Below the pieces are notes generated by a model. The model worked only from the letters and a program-made list of their open reading frames with translations. It made no database searches and was not told the DNA's origin. A stretch of 64,000 bases of DNA. Origin: Candidatus Sulfopaludibacter sp. SbA3 (GTDB taxonomy: Bacteria; Acidobacteriota; Terriglobia; Bryobacterales; Bryobacteraceae). Made by a program: the position numbers and the translations under genes. Shown here in pieces: positions 7,662-16,105 of this stretch. Position 1 is the stretch's first letter. Each line of letters opens with the position of its first letter. The stretch is taken from positions 62,001 through 126,000 of the forward strand of contig CAMDCN010000018.1 in NCBI GenBank assembly GCA_945890485.1, in the 5' to 3' direction.

Positions 7662-9020
7662 GCGCAGCCAGTTCGACCAGCCGAGCCCGGCCATCAGGCC
7701 CAGGTTGACCAGAACGCCGAGGACGGGGACCAGGGGCACGAGCGGGGTTTTGAATGGCCGCGGGAGATCCGGGTGGGTCTTCCGCATCACCAGAATGCCG
7801 CCGCAGACCAGCACGAAGGCGAACAGGGTGCCGATGGAGGTCATTTCGCCGACCACCGAAATGGGGGCGAAGGCGCTGAAGCAGCTCACGAACACCATGA
7901 ACAGCAGGTTGCTGCGCCACGGGGTCTGAAACTTCGGATGGATCTCGCTGAACAGCTTCGGCAGCAGTCCGTCGCGGGACATGGAGAAGAACACGCGGCT
8001 TTGGCCGAGGAGCATGACCAGGATGACCGATGTCAGGCCGGCCAGCACGGCCAGCTTCATCAAGATAGCGAGCCACGTGTACGGCATCTTGTTGAGCGCC
8101 AGGGTGATGGGGCTCGGCACGTTGAGTTCTTTATAGTTCACGATGCCCGTGAGCACGTGTGCGTACAGAATGAAAAGAACCGTGCAAACCAGCAACGAAC
8201 CGATGATCCCAATGGGCATATCGCGCTTCGGGTTCTTCGCTTCCTGTGCTGCGGTGGAGACGGCGTCGAAACCGATGTAGGCGAAGAAGATGACGCCGGC
8301 GGCCCGGAGGATGCCCGACCATCCGTAACGGCTAGGCCCTTCGTTGACGGGAATATAGTTGGCGTGATTGGAGGAATCGACGAAGGACCAGCCGATGGCG
8401 ATGAAGACAATAATCACGGCCACCTTGATCACGACGATGATCGAGTTCGCGCGGGCGGACTCCTGAATGCCACGCATGAGAAGAAGCGAGATAGCGCAGA
8501 CGATGAAGACCGCCGGAAGATTGATGAGTCCGGTCGCCATGCTGCCATCGGCCATTTTGATGGGTTCAAAGGGAGACGTGATGAGTTGCGGCGGGAGATG
8601 AATGCCGAGATTCTGCAGAAGTGAGACCAGCGTTCCGCTCCACCCCACTGCCACGGTGGCCGCGCCAACAGCGTACTCCAGCACCAGGTCCCATCCAATG
8701 ATCCATGCCAGCAGCTCGCCCATGGTGGCGTAGGCGTAGGTATACGCGGAGCCGGCAATCGGGATCATCGTGGCGAATTCGCTATAGCAAAGGCCGGCGA
8801 AGGCACAGCCGATGGCCGCGGCGATGAAGGCCAAGGTGATCGCCGGTCCGGCGTGTTCGGCTGCGGCGACGCCCGTCAACGTGAAGATCCCGGCGCCGAT
8901 GATGGCGCCGATGCCGAGAGCGACCAACTGCGCCGCCGACAACGTTCGTTTGAGCGTATGCTCTCCGCCTTCTGACTCTTCAAGAATCCGCGAGAGCGGC
9001 TTGGTTGCAAATAGACTCAT
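7566..9020 (-). CDS. APC-family (cationic) amino-acid permease
   Basis: 484 residues and about 12-13 transmembrane helices. The signature GIGAIIGAGIFTLTG lies in TM1 and SAYTYAYATMGE in TM3, and the KNPKRDMPIGI loop is typical of the CAT (cationic amino-acid transporter) branch of the APC superfamily. Start ATG 9020 is chosen because it forms a 4-nt ATGA overlap with the stop of the upstream permease gene, and the protein then begins MSLFATKPLSRILEE as in relatives. The 3' end overlaps the convergent HEAT gene by 96 nt. Substrate is inferred from family only. Confidence 0.9.
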   Translation of the reverse strand: MSLFATKPLSRILEESEGGEHTLKRTLSAAQLVALGIGAIIGAGIFTLTGVAAAEHAGPAITLAFIAAAIGCAFAGLCYSEFATMIPIAGSAYTYAYATMGELLAWIIGWDLVLEYAVGAATVAVGWSGTLVSLLQNLGIHLPPQLITSPFEPIKMADGSMATGLINLPAVFIVCAISLLLMRGIQESARANSIIVVIKVAVIIVFIAIGWSFVDSSNHANYIPVNEGPSRYGWSGILRAAGVIFFAYIGFDAVSTAAQEAKNPKRDMPIGIIGSLLVCTVLFILYAHVLTGIVNYKELNVPSPITLALNKMPYTWLAILMKLAVLAGLTSVILVMLLGQSRVFFSMSRDGLLPKLFSEIHPKFQTPWRSNLLFMVFVSCFSAFAPISVVGEMTSIGTLFAFVLVCGGILVMRKTHPDLPRPFKTPLVPLVPVLGVLVNLGLMAGLGWSNWLRLFIWMGLGLAIYFGYSRHHSRLHTHPVKGGR

Positions 9021-10348
9021 GCCTTGACCTTCCCTTTCGTCCACCAAAAATATACCGGGATGCCGAGTAAAACGATGATCAGCCCGGGCCACGTGAAACT
9101 AGGTTTGTACAGCAACAGCAACAGCTCAATACCACTCGCGAGGAGGATGTAGAGAGCTGGCAACACCGGATATCCAAACGCCTTGTAGGGTCGGTCGGCC
9201 TCGGGGCGCGACTGGCGCAGCACAAAGATCCCCACAATCGTCAGGATGTAGAAAAGCAAAACAGCGAATATAACATAGTCGAGCAGATCGCTATAGCTGC
9301 CCGTGAGCGTCAATCCACAGGCCCAAAGGCACTGAATCCACAAGGATGTGACTGGCGCCTGGGTCTTCGGATCGAGCCGGGCGGCCTGGTGGAAAAACAG
9401 GTTGTCGAGCGCCATGGCGTAATAGACTCGGGCCCCGGCCAAGGTAAGTCCATTGGCGCAGCCAAACGTGGAGACCATGATGGCGGCGGCCATCACCTGA
9501 ACCGCCACCGGGCCCAGGATGGCACTGGCGGCGGCGGTGCCGACCCGATCCTGGGCGGCATTCTGAATCTGTTCGAAGGGCAGGACCAGCAGGTAGGCAT
9601 AGTTGGCGAGCAGGTAGAGGATGGAAACCAATCCCACGCCCAGCAGGAGCGAAAGCGGGACGTTTCGCTGGGGGTTGCGGGTCTCGCCGGCCGTGAAGGT
9701 AACGTTGTTCCAGGAGTCCGACGAGAAGAGCGAGCCGACCAGGGCGACGCCGAGGACGCGGATGGCGGTGAGCCCGTCGAAGCCTCCGGCCCAGAAGTTC
9801 TCGCCGAAGTTGCGGGCGACGGCGGCGTCGTTGCGCCCGACGAAGAAGGCCGCGCCGATGAGGCCGAGGAGAGCGCCGGTCTTGGCCACGGTGAAGATGT
9901 TTTGCACCAGGGCCCCAGTGCGGAGGCCGCGTGTATTCAACCACGTGAGGAATACGATGAGGACGATGGCGACAGCTTTCTGCGAAAGGTCCGGCAGGAA
10001 CACGCCCAGGAACTTGGCGAAGGCGACGGCAACGGCGGCGATGGTGCCGGTCTGGATGACGGTGAAGAACGTCCAGCCGTAAAGGAACCCGTAGAGTGGC
10101 CCGAACGCTTCGCGCAGATACACATACTGGCCACCTGCCTTCGGCATCATGGCGGCGAGTTCGCCATAGCTGAGCGCGGCGATGAGGGTGAGCAGCGCCG
10201 TGGCCACCCAAGCCATCAGCATCATCCCGGGCGAACCGACTTGGCGGCCGATGTCCGCCGCAACGATAAAGACGCCGGACCCGATCATGGAACCCATGAC
10301 GATGGTGGTGGCGTCGAAGAGTCCCAGACTGTGTTTTTGGGTGGTCAT
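9017..10348 (-). CDS. APC-family amino-acid permease (LAT-like)
   Basis: 443 residues and 12 predicted helices. TM1 carries GSMIGSGVF, the APC substrate-binding G-S/A-G break, and a PKAGGQYVYLREAFG loop is present, as in the L-type amino-acid transporter branch. ATG 10348 is used. An in-frame TTG at 10384 would add 12 residues not expected from the family. It is translationally coupled to the second permease gene through ATGA. Two different permeases in one transcript suggest uptake of more than one amino acid, or exchange. Confidence 0.88.
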   Translation of the reverse strand: MTTQKHSLGLFDATTIVMGSMIGSGVFIVAADIGRQVGSPGMMLMAWVATALLTLIAALSYGELAAMMPKAGGQYVYLREAFGPLYGFLYGWTFFTVIQTGTIAAVAVAFAKFLGVFLPDLSQKAVAIVLIVFLTWLNTRGLRTGALVQNIFTVAKTGALLGLIGAAFFVGRNDAAVARNFGENFWAGGFDGLTAIRVLGVALVGSLFSSDSWNNVTFTAGETRNPQRNVPLSLLLGVGLVSILYLLANYAYLLVLPFEQIQNAAQDRVGTAAASAILGPVAVQVMAAAIMVSTFGCANGLTLAGARVYYAMALDNLFFHQAARLDPKTQAPVTSLWIQCLWACGLTLTGSYSDLLDYVIFAVLLFYILTIVGIFVLRQSRPEADRPYKAFGYPVLPALYILLASGIELLLLLYKPSFTWPGLIIVLLGIPVYFWWTKGKVKA

Positions 10349-10360
10349 CGTTTGGTCACA

Positions 10361-10373
10361 CTCCAGTATGGAG
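10361..10373. promoter_or_regulatory. short perfect inverted repeat in divergent intergenic region
   Basis: CTCCA-GTA-TGGAG lies in the 101-nt gap between the divergent permease and small exported-protein genes. It is a possible operator for either gene. It is short enough to be coincidence. Confidence 0.2.
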
Positions 10374-10431
10374 GAGTCCTGCAAAGTTGTGTAAAAGGGG
10401 AAATTTGGCGGCGGCCGCGTCCATCTGAGAA

Positions 10432-10449
10432 GGCAGAGGGCTTTCTGCC
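10432..10449 (+). promoter_or_regulatory. hairpin immediately before a start codon
   Basis: Inverted repeat GGCAGA (10432-10437) and TCTGCC (10444-10449) with loop GGGCTT abuts the ATG at 10450. The purine-rich ribosome-binding sequence (AGAGGG) lies in the 5' arm and loop, so folding would hide it. Either translational control or chance. Confidence 0.3.
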
Positions 10450-10779
10450 ATGAAGAAAAAATTGATGATGCTAGCGGCTTGCGCCGCTGTTGGGATTGCC
10501 GCGGAAATCGCCACCGTGCGCCTGCCGTTTGCGGCCCGTGTCGGGACTACGTTGCTTCCCGCGGGCCAGTATCGTGTTGGCACGGTGGAGAACGGCGGCT
10601 CGACGTCCGTGCTCACTCTGGTGGATGACGAGGGCCATTGTGCGACGGTGCCTGCGAAAAGAGTGCTGCAGGAGGGTGCAGGTTCGGCTGAACTGAAGTT
10701 CACGCGTTCGGGGAGCGAGTTGAAGCTCCGCCGGATTTTCGTCGAAGGCCGCGCGTATGCCTACGACTTGGAGCCCTAA
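10450..10779 (+). CDS. small exported protein
   Basis: 109 residues. The N-terminus is a signal peptide (KKKLMMLAACAAVGIAAE). The remainder is beta-rich: TVRLPFAARVGTTLLPAGQYRVG, then SVLTLVDDEGHCATVPAKRV and ELKFTRSGSELKLRRIFVEG. The phrase 'pF.a.vg...LpAGqYrv' is common in short exported acidobacterial proteins. No function is known. It converges on thiE with a 4-nt overlap. Confidence 0.6.
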   Translation: MKKKLMMLAACAAVGIAAEIATVRLPFAARVGTTLLPAGQYRVGTVENGGSTSVLTLVDDEGHCATVPAKRVLQEGAGSAELKFTRSGSELKLRRIFVEGRAYAYDLEP

Positions 10780-11348
10780 CGCAGGTGCTGAATCCAGGTG
10801 CGGGCGGTCTTCTCGACATCGCCTTGCTGCAGTGCCCCAATGACGGCGATGGAGTCCGCGCCGGCTTCAATCACGCTGGCGGCGGTTTCGAGCGTGATCC
10901 CGCCAATAGCAACGACGGGGCGGTTCGACAACGGCGCGATGGCGCGTAGGCCTTCGAGACCTACGACTGGCTCCGGGTTCGCCTTCGACGTGGTGGCGAA
11001 GATGGGGCCTAATGCGTGGTACACCACGGGTTCTTCATTAGCCGCTTCCATCTGTTCGGCATTGTGGGTCGACAAGCCGATCATGTAGACCATCTGCCGG
11101 GCGAGGACCGCAGGCAAATCATCCTGCCCCAGATGCAGCATGGCGCCCAGGAGGACGGCGACGTCGGCGCGGTCATTGATCACCAGCGGCACGCTGCGGC
11201 AGAGCTCCGAGATGGCGGATGCGGTCTCAAAGGCCTGGCGGGTCAGGGGACCCTTGTGGCGCCACTGCACGATTGTCGCACCGGCCTGCAGAACGGCGTC
11301 TGCGGCATCCACGGAGTCAACAATGGGATAAAAACGGGGCACGATCAT
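10776..11348 (-). CDS. thiE: thiamine-phosphate synthase-family protein
   Basis: 190 residues with the ThiE/TenI TIM-barrel motifs: VQWRHKG (the Q-x-R-x-K pyrimidine site), VINDRADVA, HLGQDDLPA, a shortened phosphate loop FATTSKA and VAIGGI near the C-terminus. ThiE joins hydroxymethylpyrimidine-PP and thiazole-P to make thiamine phosphate. No other thiamine gene or TPP riboswitch is nearby. The start overlaps the S9 peptidase stop by 4 nt. Because the barrel is short, TenI-like activity is possible, but the HMP-PP-binding residues look present. Confidence 0.8.
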   Translation of the reverse strand: MIVPRFYPIVDSVDAADAVLQAGATIVQWRHKGPLTRQAFETASAISELCRSVPLVINDRADVAVLLGAMLHLGQDDLPAVLARQMVYMIGLSTHNAEQMEAANEEPVVYHALGPIFATTSKANPEPVVGLEGLRAIAPLSNRPVVAIGGITLETAASVIEAGADSIAVIGALQQGDVEKTARTWIQHLR

Positions 11349-13474
11349 GGCTTGAGATGCTCTTTAAAGAAATGCGCGGTCCGACTAAATGCGTCGATCA
11401 GCGTCTCATCTCGCACAAACCCATGATCTTCTTGCGGATAGAAGATCTCTTCAAACGGTTTGCGTTCCTGAATTAGCTTCTCGGTCAGTTGCACCGCATC
11501 TTGGAACAGTACATTTGAATCTATCATGCCGTGAACAATTTGTAATGGATCACGCAGGTTCCCGGAGAACGAGATAGGGGAACTGCGGCGATAGGCCTCC
11601 GGGTGGGCCGCCGGTGTTGAGAGGCGCTGCTGCGTATAGCCCGGGTTGTAGTTTTCCCAGTTGTTGACGGCCGCCCAGGAACTGCCGGCCTTAAATGTGC
11701 CCGGCGATAAGAACAGCGCCATATTCGTCATGAACCCCCCGTAACTGACGCCCCAGATGCCTAAGCGATTCATATCCACGCCGCCGCGGGACTTGAGATA
11801 GTCGACCGCGCCAAGGACATCCTGAAGGTCAGGACCACCCATGTGGAGATAGACACCTGTGCGCCAGTCGCGGCCGTATCCGGAAGAACCGCGATAGTCG
11901 AGATCCATCACGACATAGCCGGAGTTGGCCAGATAGGCATTGAAGACGTATCTCAGCTCCTGGTAGGAGCCCCACTGTTGCAGCACGGAGGAGGCGATGC
12001 CGGCGCCATGGATGAAGAACACGCAGGGGTATTGTTTTTGAGGGGAATAGCCCGGCGGCAGGAGCAGCTTGGCCTTGACGAGGGCGCGGTCGGTGCGGGA
12101 AGGGAACTCGATGAACTCGGTCTTTGGCCAGTCGTAGCTGGCGAACTCCGCGCGAGGCGACGTAGTGACGCGATCGTTGTTGACGAACAGGTCCCAGGGT
12201 GCGTTGAGGTTGGCGTGACGGACCGCCAGGAACTGGCCATCCTTGCTCATGGCGCCTACGTTGAGCCCGGGGCGCGTGGTCAACGGACGCTTTCCGGTGC
12301 CATCAGGCGCCACGCGATATAACTGCCGCTGGTTCGTTCCGGCTTCCGTGGAGCAATAGACAATCTGATTGCCGATCCATTGCGGCGGATAGCTGAAGCT
12401 CTCGGTGTCGATCTCCCATTTGCCCTTCGTAAGCTGCACCGGGTCGCCACCCGCTGCCGGGGCTTTCCAAAGGTGGATGAAGCCGTCGCGGTCGCTGGCA
12501 ATGAGGAGCGACTTCGAATCGGGCGACCAACCTTCGAACTCGGCGCTTACCCAGCGGTCGTCTCGATCTTCAAAAACAGACTTCCCCTTGCCGGTTTTGG
12601 CGTCGAGAACCCAGACCTGTTTGGTGTGATGATCGGCGGACATGGCGGTGACCAGAAGGGAGCGGCTATCCGGTGACCAGACCGGCTGACCGAAGCGGCC
12701 ACGCTGCCCGGGGAAGGCGTCCTGGAGCTGGACCGGCTTGCCGCCGGTGCTGGCGACCACGTAGCGGGAAGAGGCGGCGCTCTCGTCGCCGGCCACGCCG
12801 CGGTCGAACGACTGCGCCCGGGCGAACTGGCCGGAGTAGTTCATCAATACCTGCGTTCGCGTGGTGCCGGGAGTCGATTTGACGTACGCGATACGGGTTC
12901 CATCGGGGGACCAGGTGGCCGCTCCGGTGGGGCCTTCCGTAATCTGAGCCAGAAAGCCGGTTTGCAGGTGTTGGGTGAAGAGTTCGCCGCCGCGCCGGAA
13001 GAGAAGTCGTGTGCCGTCGGGGGAGAACGCCGGGGCGCTTTCGGATGCCTTGGTTTGCGTGAGCCGCTCGCGTTTGGAGCCGTCGGTTTGGGCGAGATAG
13101 AGGTCGCCGCGCCAGACGTAGGCGACGCGGGCGCCGTCGTCTGAAACGGCGAAATCAGAGAGGCCGGCGTCGGGCATCCGGTTCGCCTTCAGCCGTTCGT
13201 CATTTTCGTCGGACAACGGGTTGAACTCGTCACGGGCGAATTCGAGCTCCGTGATCCGGACGCGGCGCTTCGCCGGGGCGTGCCAGGCGTAGAGATCCAG
13301 AAAACGCCGTCCCTCCTCATTCCAAAGGAAGACGAGCACCGGCTTGTTCTCGGCCCAGGTGAGGCGGTCTGGGGCAGTTCCCCACACAAAGGGTCGCGTA
13401 TAGAGTTTTTCGATTGACCAATCCGCGGCGGTAGCCGAGAACGCAAGAGTGAGGCTGAGCAGAATCCGGCGCAT
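11345..13474 (-). CDS. S9 family serine peptidase (DPP IV-like), exported
   Basis: 709 residues. A signal peptide (RRILLSLTLAFSATA) is followed by a beta-propeller with repeated 'WSPDG/FSPDG' blades over about residues 100-400, then an alpha/beta-hydrolase domain. The nucleophile lies in GVSYGGF, the acid Asp in GMIDSNVLF and the His in QEDHGF, so the Ser-Asp-His triad is complete. It is expected to release N-terminal dipeptides or oligopeptides in the periplasm. ATG 13474 gives a direct signal-peptide start; longer in-frame starts add non-family sequence. The stop overlaps thiE. Confidence 0.92.
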   Translation of the reverse strand: MRRILLSLTLAFSATAADWSIEKLYTRPFVWGTAPDRLTWAENKPVLVFLWNEEGRRFLDLYAWHAPAKRRVRITELEFARDEFNPLSDENDERLKANRMPDAGLSDFAVSDDGARVAYVWRGDLYLAQTDGSKRERLTQTKASESAPAFSPDGTRLLFRRGGELFTQHLQTGFLAQITEGPTGAATWSPDGTRIAYVKSTPGTTRTQVLMNYSGQFARAQSFDRGVAGDESAASSRYVVASTGGKPVQLQDAFPGQRGRFGQPVWSPDSRSLLVTAMSADHHTKQVWVLDAKTGKGKSVFEDRDDRWVSAEFEGWSPDSKSLLIASDRDGFIHLWKAPAAGGDPVQLTKGKWEIDTESFSYPPQWIGNQIVYCSTEAGTNQRQLYRVAPDGTGKRPLTTRPGLNVGAMSKDGQFLAVRHANLNAPWDLFVNNDRVTTSPRAEFASYDWPKTEFIEFPSRTDRALVKAKLLLPPGYSPQKQYPCVFFIHGAGIASSVLQQWGSYQELRYVFNAYLANSGYVVMDLDYRGSSGYGRDWRTGVYLHMGGPDLQDVLGAVDYLKSRGGVDMNRLGIWGVSYGGFMTNMALFLSPGTFKAGSSWAAVNNWENYNPGYTQQRLSTPAAHPEAYRRSSPISFSGNLRDPLQIVHGMIDSNVLFQDAVQLTEKLIQERKPFEEIFYPQEDHGFVRDETLIDAFSRTAHFFKEHLKP

Positions 13475-13510
13475 GAGCTTTAGGCTACAGCACTGGATTA
13501 CGATGGGATT

Positions 13511-13987
13511 ATGGATCGCCGCAATTTTATTTGGACCTTTCCGGCCGCCGCGTACGGGTTTGGCGCCGGGCAACGGGTGCCCGCGTTCTCCGGCAAGACG
13601 ATGTCCGGGGAAAAGTTCGACTCGAACTCATTGAAGGGCAAGCCGGCCCTGATCCAGTTTTGGACCACTTGGTGCGGGTACTGCCGCCGGGAGCAGCCGG
13701 CCCTCGAAACGATCTACAAAGAGTACGCGCCGGGCCAGTTGACGATGCTCGCCGTGAATGTCGGCGAGACGCGCGCGCAGGTAACTGAGTTTCTGGCCAA
13801 GAGTCCGCGGTCGCCAAAGGTCGTGCTGACGCAGGACACGGACTTGGTGCGTCTGGTTGATCCGAAGGGATTTCCGGTTTACATTCTGTTGGGGAAAGAT
13901 GGTCTGATGGAGCACCGGCAGGACGGGGCCGGTGGGCTGCTGGCGCTGCGGCAGATGCTGCTCGAAGTGGGTTTGGGGAAGGGCTAG
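13511..13987 (+). CDS. TlpA/ResA-like thioredoxin-fold protein
   Basis: 158 residues. The Tat-like or Sec-like leader begins MDRRNFIWTFPAAAYGFGAG. The thioredoxin domain has W-C-G-Y-C at residues 54-58 and a cis-proline in GFPVYIL. It lacks the long insertion of cytochrome-maturation TlpA/ResA, so it is a generic periplasmic disulfide reductase or AhpC/TSA-like thioredoxin. It starts 36 nt from the divergent peptidase gene and overlaps the next convergent gene by 4 nt. Confidence 0.85.
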   Translation: MDRRNFIWTFPAAAYGFGAGQRVPAFSGKTMSGEKFDSNSLKGKPALIQFWTTWCGYCRREQPALETIYKEYAPGQLTMLAVNVGETRAQVTEFLAKSPRSPKVVLTQDTDLVRLVDPKGFPVYILLGKDGLMEHRQDGAGGLLALRQMLLEVGLGKG

Positions 13988-14349
13988 CCGAGGTCTTCGG
14001 GTAAGAGTTCAATATTCTTTTCGCCGGCCATCTTCTTTTCGATGTACTTCTTCATCCATGCTTCCCAGCTCTTGCCAGCGGCGGTATTGCGGCCGGTGAA
14101 GTGAAGGGCGCCAACATCGGAATAGGGGACCGCAATCTTCTGGTCGGAGTTTTTGGGGAAGAGACGGACGTAGCTGTCAGACAGGGTGGGACCTGTCCAG
14201 CGATCGAAGATAAAGCCTTCGATGGAGGTGCCGTCGCGACGCGTGATGGTTACGTCACCCCGGTAGTCGAAGGCCTTTTCGAGCGCATCCAGGACTTCCG
14301 CCTCAGACGCCATCTGATAGGAAGCGCCTTCTAGTTCTTCTTTATTCAC
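13984..14349 (-). CDS. conserved hypothetical protein coupled to hpnH
   Basis: 121 residues. The start is GTG 14349, which overlaps the hpnH stop (GTGA). Longer in-frame starts run through hpnH coding sequence. The protein has a helical N-terminus, a beta stretch (GDVTITRRDGTSIEGFIFDRW, then YVRLFPK and KIAVPYSDVGALHFTG) and a basic C-terminal helix KSWEAWMKKYIEKK. The beta part resembles a small SH3/Sm-like barrel. A partner of hopanoid side-chain synthesis is possible only from position. I do not recognise a named family. Confidence 0.6.
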   Translation of the reverse strand: MNKEELEGASYQMASEAEVLDALEKAFDYRGDVTITRRDGTSIEGFIFDRWTGPTLSDSYVRLFPKNSDQKIAVPYSDVGALHFTGRNTAAGKSWEAWMKKYIEKKMAGEKNIELLPEDLG

Positions 14350-15464
14350 TGCTTGACTCCGGTTTTGTGTCCTTCGAGCTGGACCAGCTTGTCTGGGGTG
14401 AACAAGGGCCGCGCGGGCTCCTTGAGAATTTCGAGCGCTTCGGCGTCGGGATGCCGGTCGAAGAACATCGCGCGGCCGCTTTCCCATAGACCGCGAAGCG
14501 AGCCAAAGGTGAAGTCGACGGCCGAAGCCTCGTAGCCGCTATGAACCATGCAATTGGCGCACTTGGGGTTGCCGCTTTCGGTGCCGTACTTGTGCCACTC
14601 TACGGATGCCATCAACTCGGCAAACGATTCGGCGTAGCCATCCTGCAGCAGGTAACAAGGCTTCTGCCAGCCGAAGAGGTTATACGTCGGCATGCCCCAC
14701 GGCGTGCAGTGATACTCCTGCTTGCCCATCAGGAATTCGAGAAACAGTGGCGACATATTGAACTTCCACGACGGCTTGCGATTGGACAAGATCGCGCGGA
14801 ACAGGCGCCGGGTGCGGGCGCGGCCCAGGAAGCTCTTCTGGTCGGGCGCCTTGTCGTAGGAGTAGCCGGGCGAAAGCATCATGCCCTCGACGCCGAGCGC
14901 CATCATGTCGTCGAAGAACTGGCGGACGCCGTTGGGGTCGGCGCCATCGAAGAGCGTCGTGTTGGTGGTAACGCGGAAGCCGCGGGCCAGAGCCGCCTGG
15001 ATGCCTTCGTAGGCGAGTTCGTAGCCGCCTTCTTTGCAGACCGAGAGGTCGTGATGATCCTTGTCGCCGTCCATGTGCACGGAGAAGCTCAGGTACCTCG
15101 AGGGGGTGAACAGATGCAGCTTTTCTTTGAGCAGCAGGGCGTTGGTGCAGAGGTAGATGTACTTCTTACGTTCGACCAGGCCGGCGACGATTTCGGCGAT
15201 CTGCGGGTGCATTAGCGGTTCGCCGCCGGGGATGGATACCATCGGCGCACCGCACTCGTCGACGGCGCGGAGAGCGTCGTCGACGGACATGTTTCTCTTC
15301 AGCACATGGGCCGGATATTGAATCTTGCCGCAGCCGGCGCACGCGAGGTTGCACCGGAAAAGCGGCTCCAGCATCAGCACCAATGGGTACTGTTTTCGCC
15401 CGGCCAGCTTCTGCTTGAGCACGTAGCTGGCGACGGTCCACATCTGCGAAATCGGTACGGGCAT
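14346..15464 (-). CDS. hpnH: adenosyl-hopene transferase HpnH (radical SAM)
   Basis: 372 residues. The radical-SAM cluster motif is C38-x3-C42-x2-C45 (FRCNLACAGC), followed by GGEPL (SAM-binding GGE) and the family's C-terminal cysteine-containing segment PKCANCMVHSGYEASAV. HpnH joins a 5'-deoxyadenosyl group to diploptene, the first step to extended C35 hopanoids. The start ATG 15464 abuts a 26-bp palindrome that covers its ribosome-binding region, and a TetR regulator is divergent, so repression is likely. The stop is coupled to a small hypothetical. No other hopanoid gene is in the window. Confidence 0.93.
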   Translation of the reverse strand: MPVPISQMWTVASYVLKQKLAGRKQYPLVLMLEPLFRCNLACAGCGKIQYPAHVLKRNMSVDDALRAVDECGAPMVSIPGGEPLMHPQIAEIVAGLVERKKYIYLCTNALLLKEKLHLFTPSRYLSFSVHMDGDKDHHDLSVCKEGGYELAYEGIQAALARGFRVTTNTTLFDGADPNGVRQFFDDMMALGVEGMMLSPGYSYDKAPDQKSFLGRARTRRLFRAILSNRKPSWKFNMSPLFLEFLMGKQEYHCTPWGMPTYNLFGWQKPCYLLQDGYAESFAELMASVEWHKYGTESGNPKCANCMVHSGYEASAVDFTFGSLRGLWESGRAMFFDRHPDAEALEILKEPARPLFTPDKLVQLEGHKTGVKQ

Positions 15465-15489
15465 AAAAGCGAAGTCCTATTCGCTTTTA
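15464..15489. promoter_or_regulatory. perfect palindrome, probable TetR operator for hpnH
   Basis: Ten-base arms TAAAAGCGAA (15464-15473) and TTCGCTTTTA (15480-15489) are perfect inverted repeats around a 6-nt spacer GTCCTA. The site lies between the divergent hpnH (ATG 15464) and the TetR gene (GTG 15518). Size and symmetry suit a TetR-dimer operator. It would cover the hpnH leader and could serve both genes. Confidence 0.65.
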
Positions 15490-15517
15490 CCATTCCGGGC
15501 ATGATAGTGTCAAAAAA

Positions 15518-16105
15518 GTGCGCCGAACGCCGGTCCAGGAACGCAGCCTTGATACGATCCAGCAGATCTATGCGGGGACGTCCGCGCTGTTGGCCGAGAT
15601 GCCGCTTGAACAGATTACGACCAGCCGGATTGCGGAGGCGGCGGGGATCTCCGTTGGAGCGTTGTACCGTTTCTTTCCCGGCAAGCAGGAGATTATCGAC
15701 GCGATTGCCGTGCGGCACATGGACGAGTTCCGGGCGCGTTTGCAGAAGATTCTGATTAAGTCTCTGCTCGCCGATGGGCCGAAGTTCCTGAGCAAAGTCG
15801 TCGATGCGTATGTCGCGTTCCTGGACGAGCGGCCGGACTTCCGGGCCATTGCGCTCGGGCAGCACATCAGCCCTTCGGCAAAGAATCAACAGACGGCCCC
15901 GGGGGCTGGTCCGGGTGGGCTGGTGCGGCTGTTTATGGTCAACTGGCTGGGCGTGAAGAGTTCGGCTTCGCTCGATCTGAAGCTTCGCATTGCGACTGAG
16001 GCGGGGGAACGGCTGATCGCTTATGCCTATGCGCAGCCGACGGTGGAGGAGCGCAAAAAGGTGTTGGCCGAGATGAAGGAGCTACTTGCAGCGTACCTGT
16101 TCTAA
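15518..16105 (+). CDS. TetR/AcrR family transcriptional regulator
   Basis: 195 residues. The N-terminal helix-turn-helix fits the TetR consensus: ITTSRIAEAAGISVGALYRFF followed by PGKQEIIDAIAVRHMDEF. The helical ligand-binding domain (about residues 70-195) is unspecific. GTG 15518 is the only reasonable start before the HTH. The gene is divergent from hpnH with a perfect 26-bp palindrome in the 53-nt gap, so it probably controls hpnH and itself. The ligand is unknown; a membrane-lipid or stress signal would fit. Confidence 0.88.
   Translation: MRRTPVQERSLDTIQQIYAGTSALLAEMPLEQITTSRIAEAAGISVGALYRFFPGKQEIIDAIAVRHMDEFRARLQKILIKSLLADGPKFLSKVVDAYVAFLDERPDFRAIALGQHISPSAKNQQTAPGAGPGGLVRLFMVNWLGVKSSASLDLKLRIATEAGERLIAYAYAQPTVEERKKVLAEMKELLAAYLF

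Noticed and set aside
9389-10453. 354-codon plus-strand frame opposite the second permease
   Set aside because: Its composition (Glu, Gly, His, Asp rich) is that of an antisense frame, and the permease on the other strand has all APC motifs.
11345-11348. TPP riboswitch before thiE
   Set aside because: thiE overlaps the upstream peptidase gene by 4 nt, leaving no leader, and no THI-box sequence was seen.
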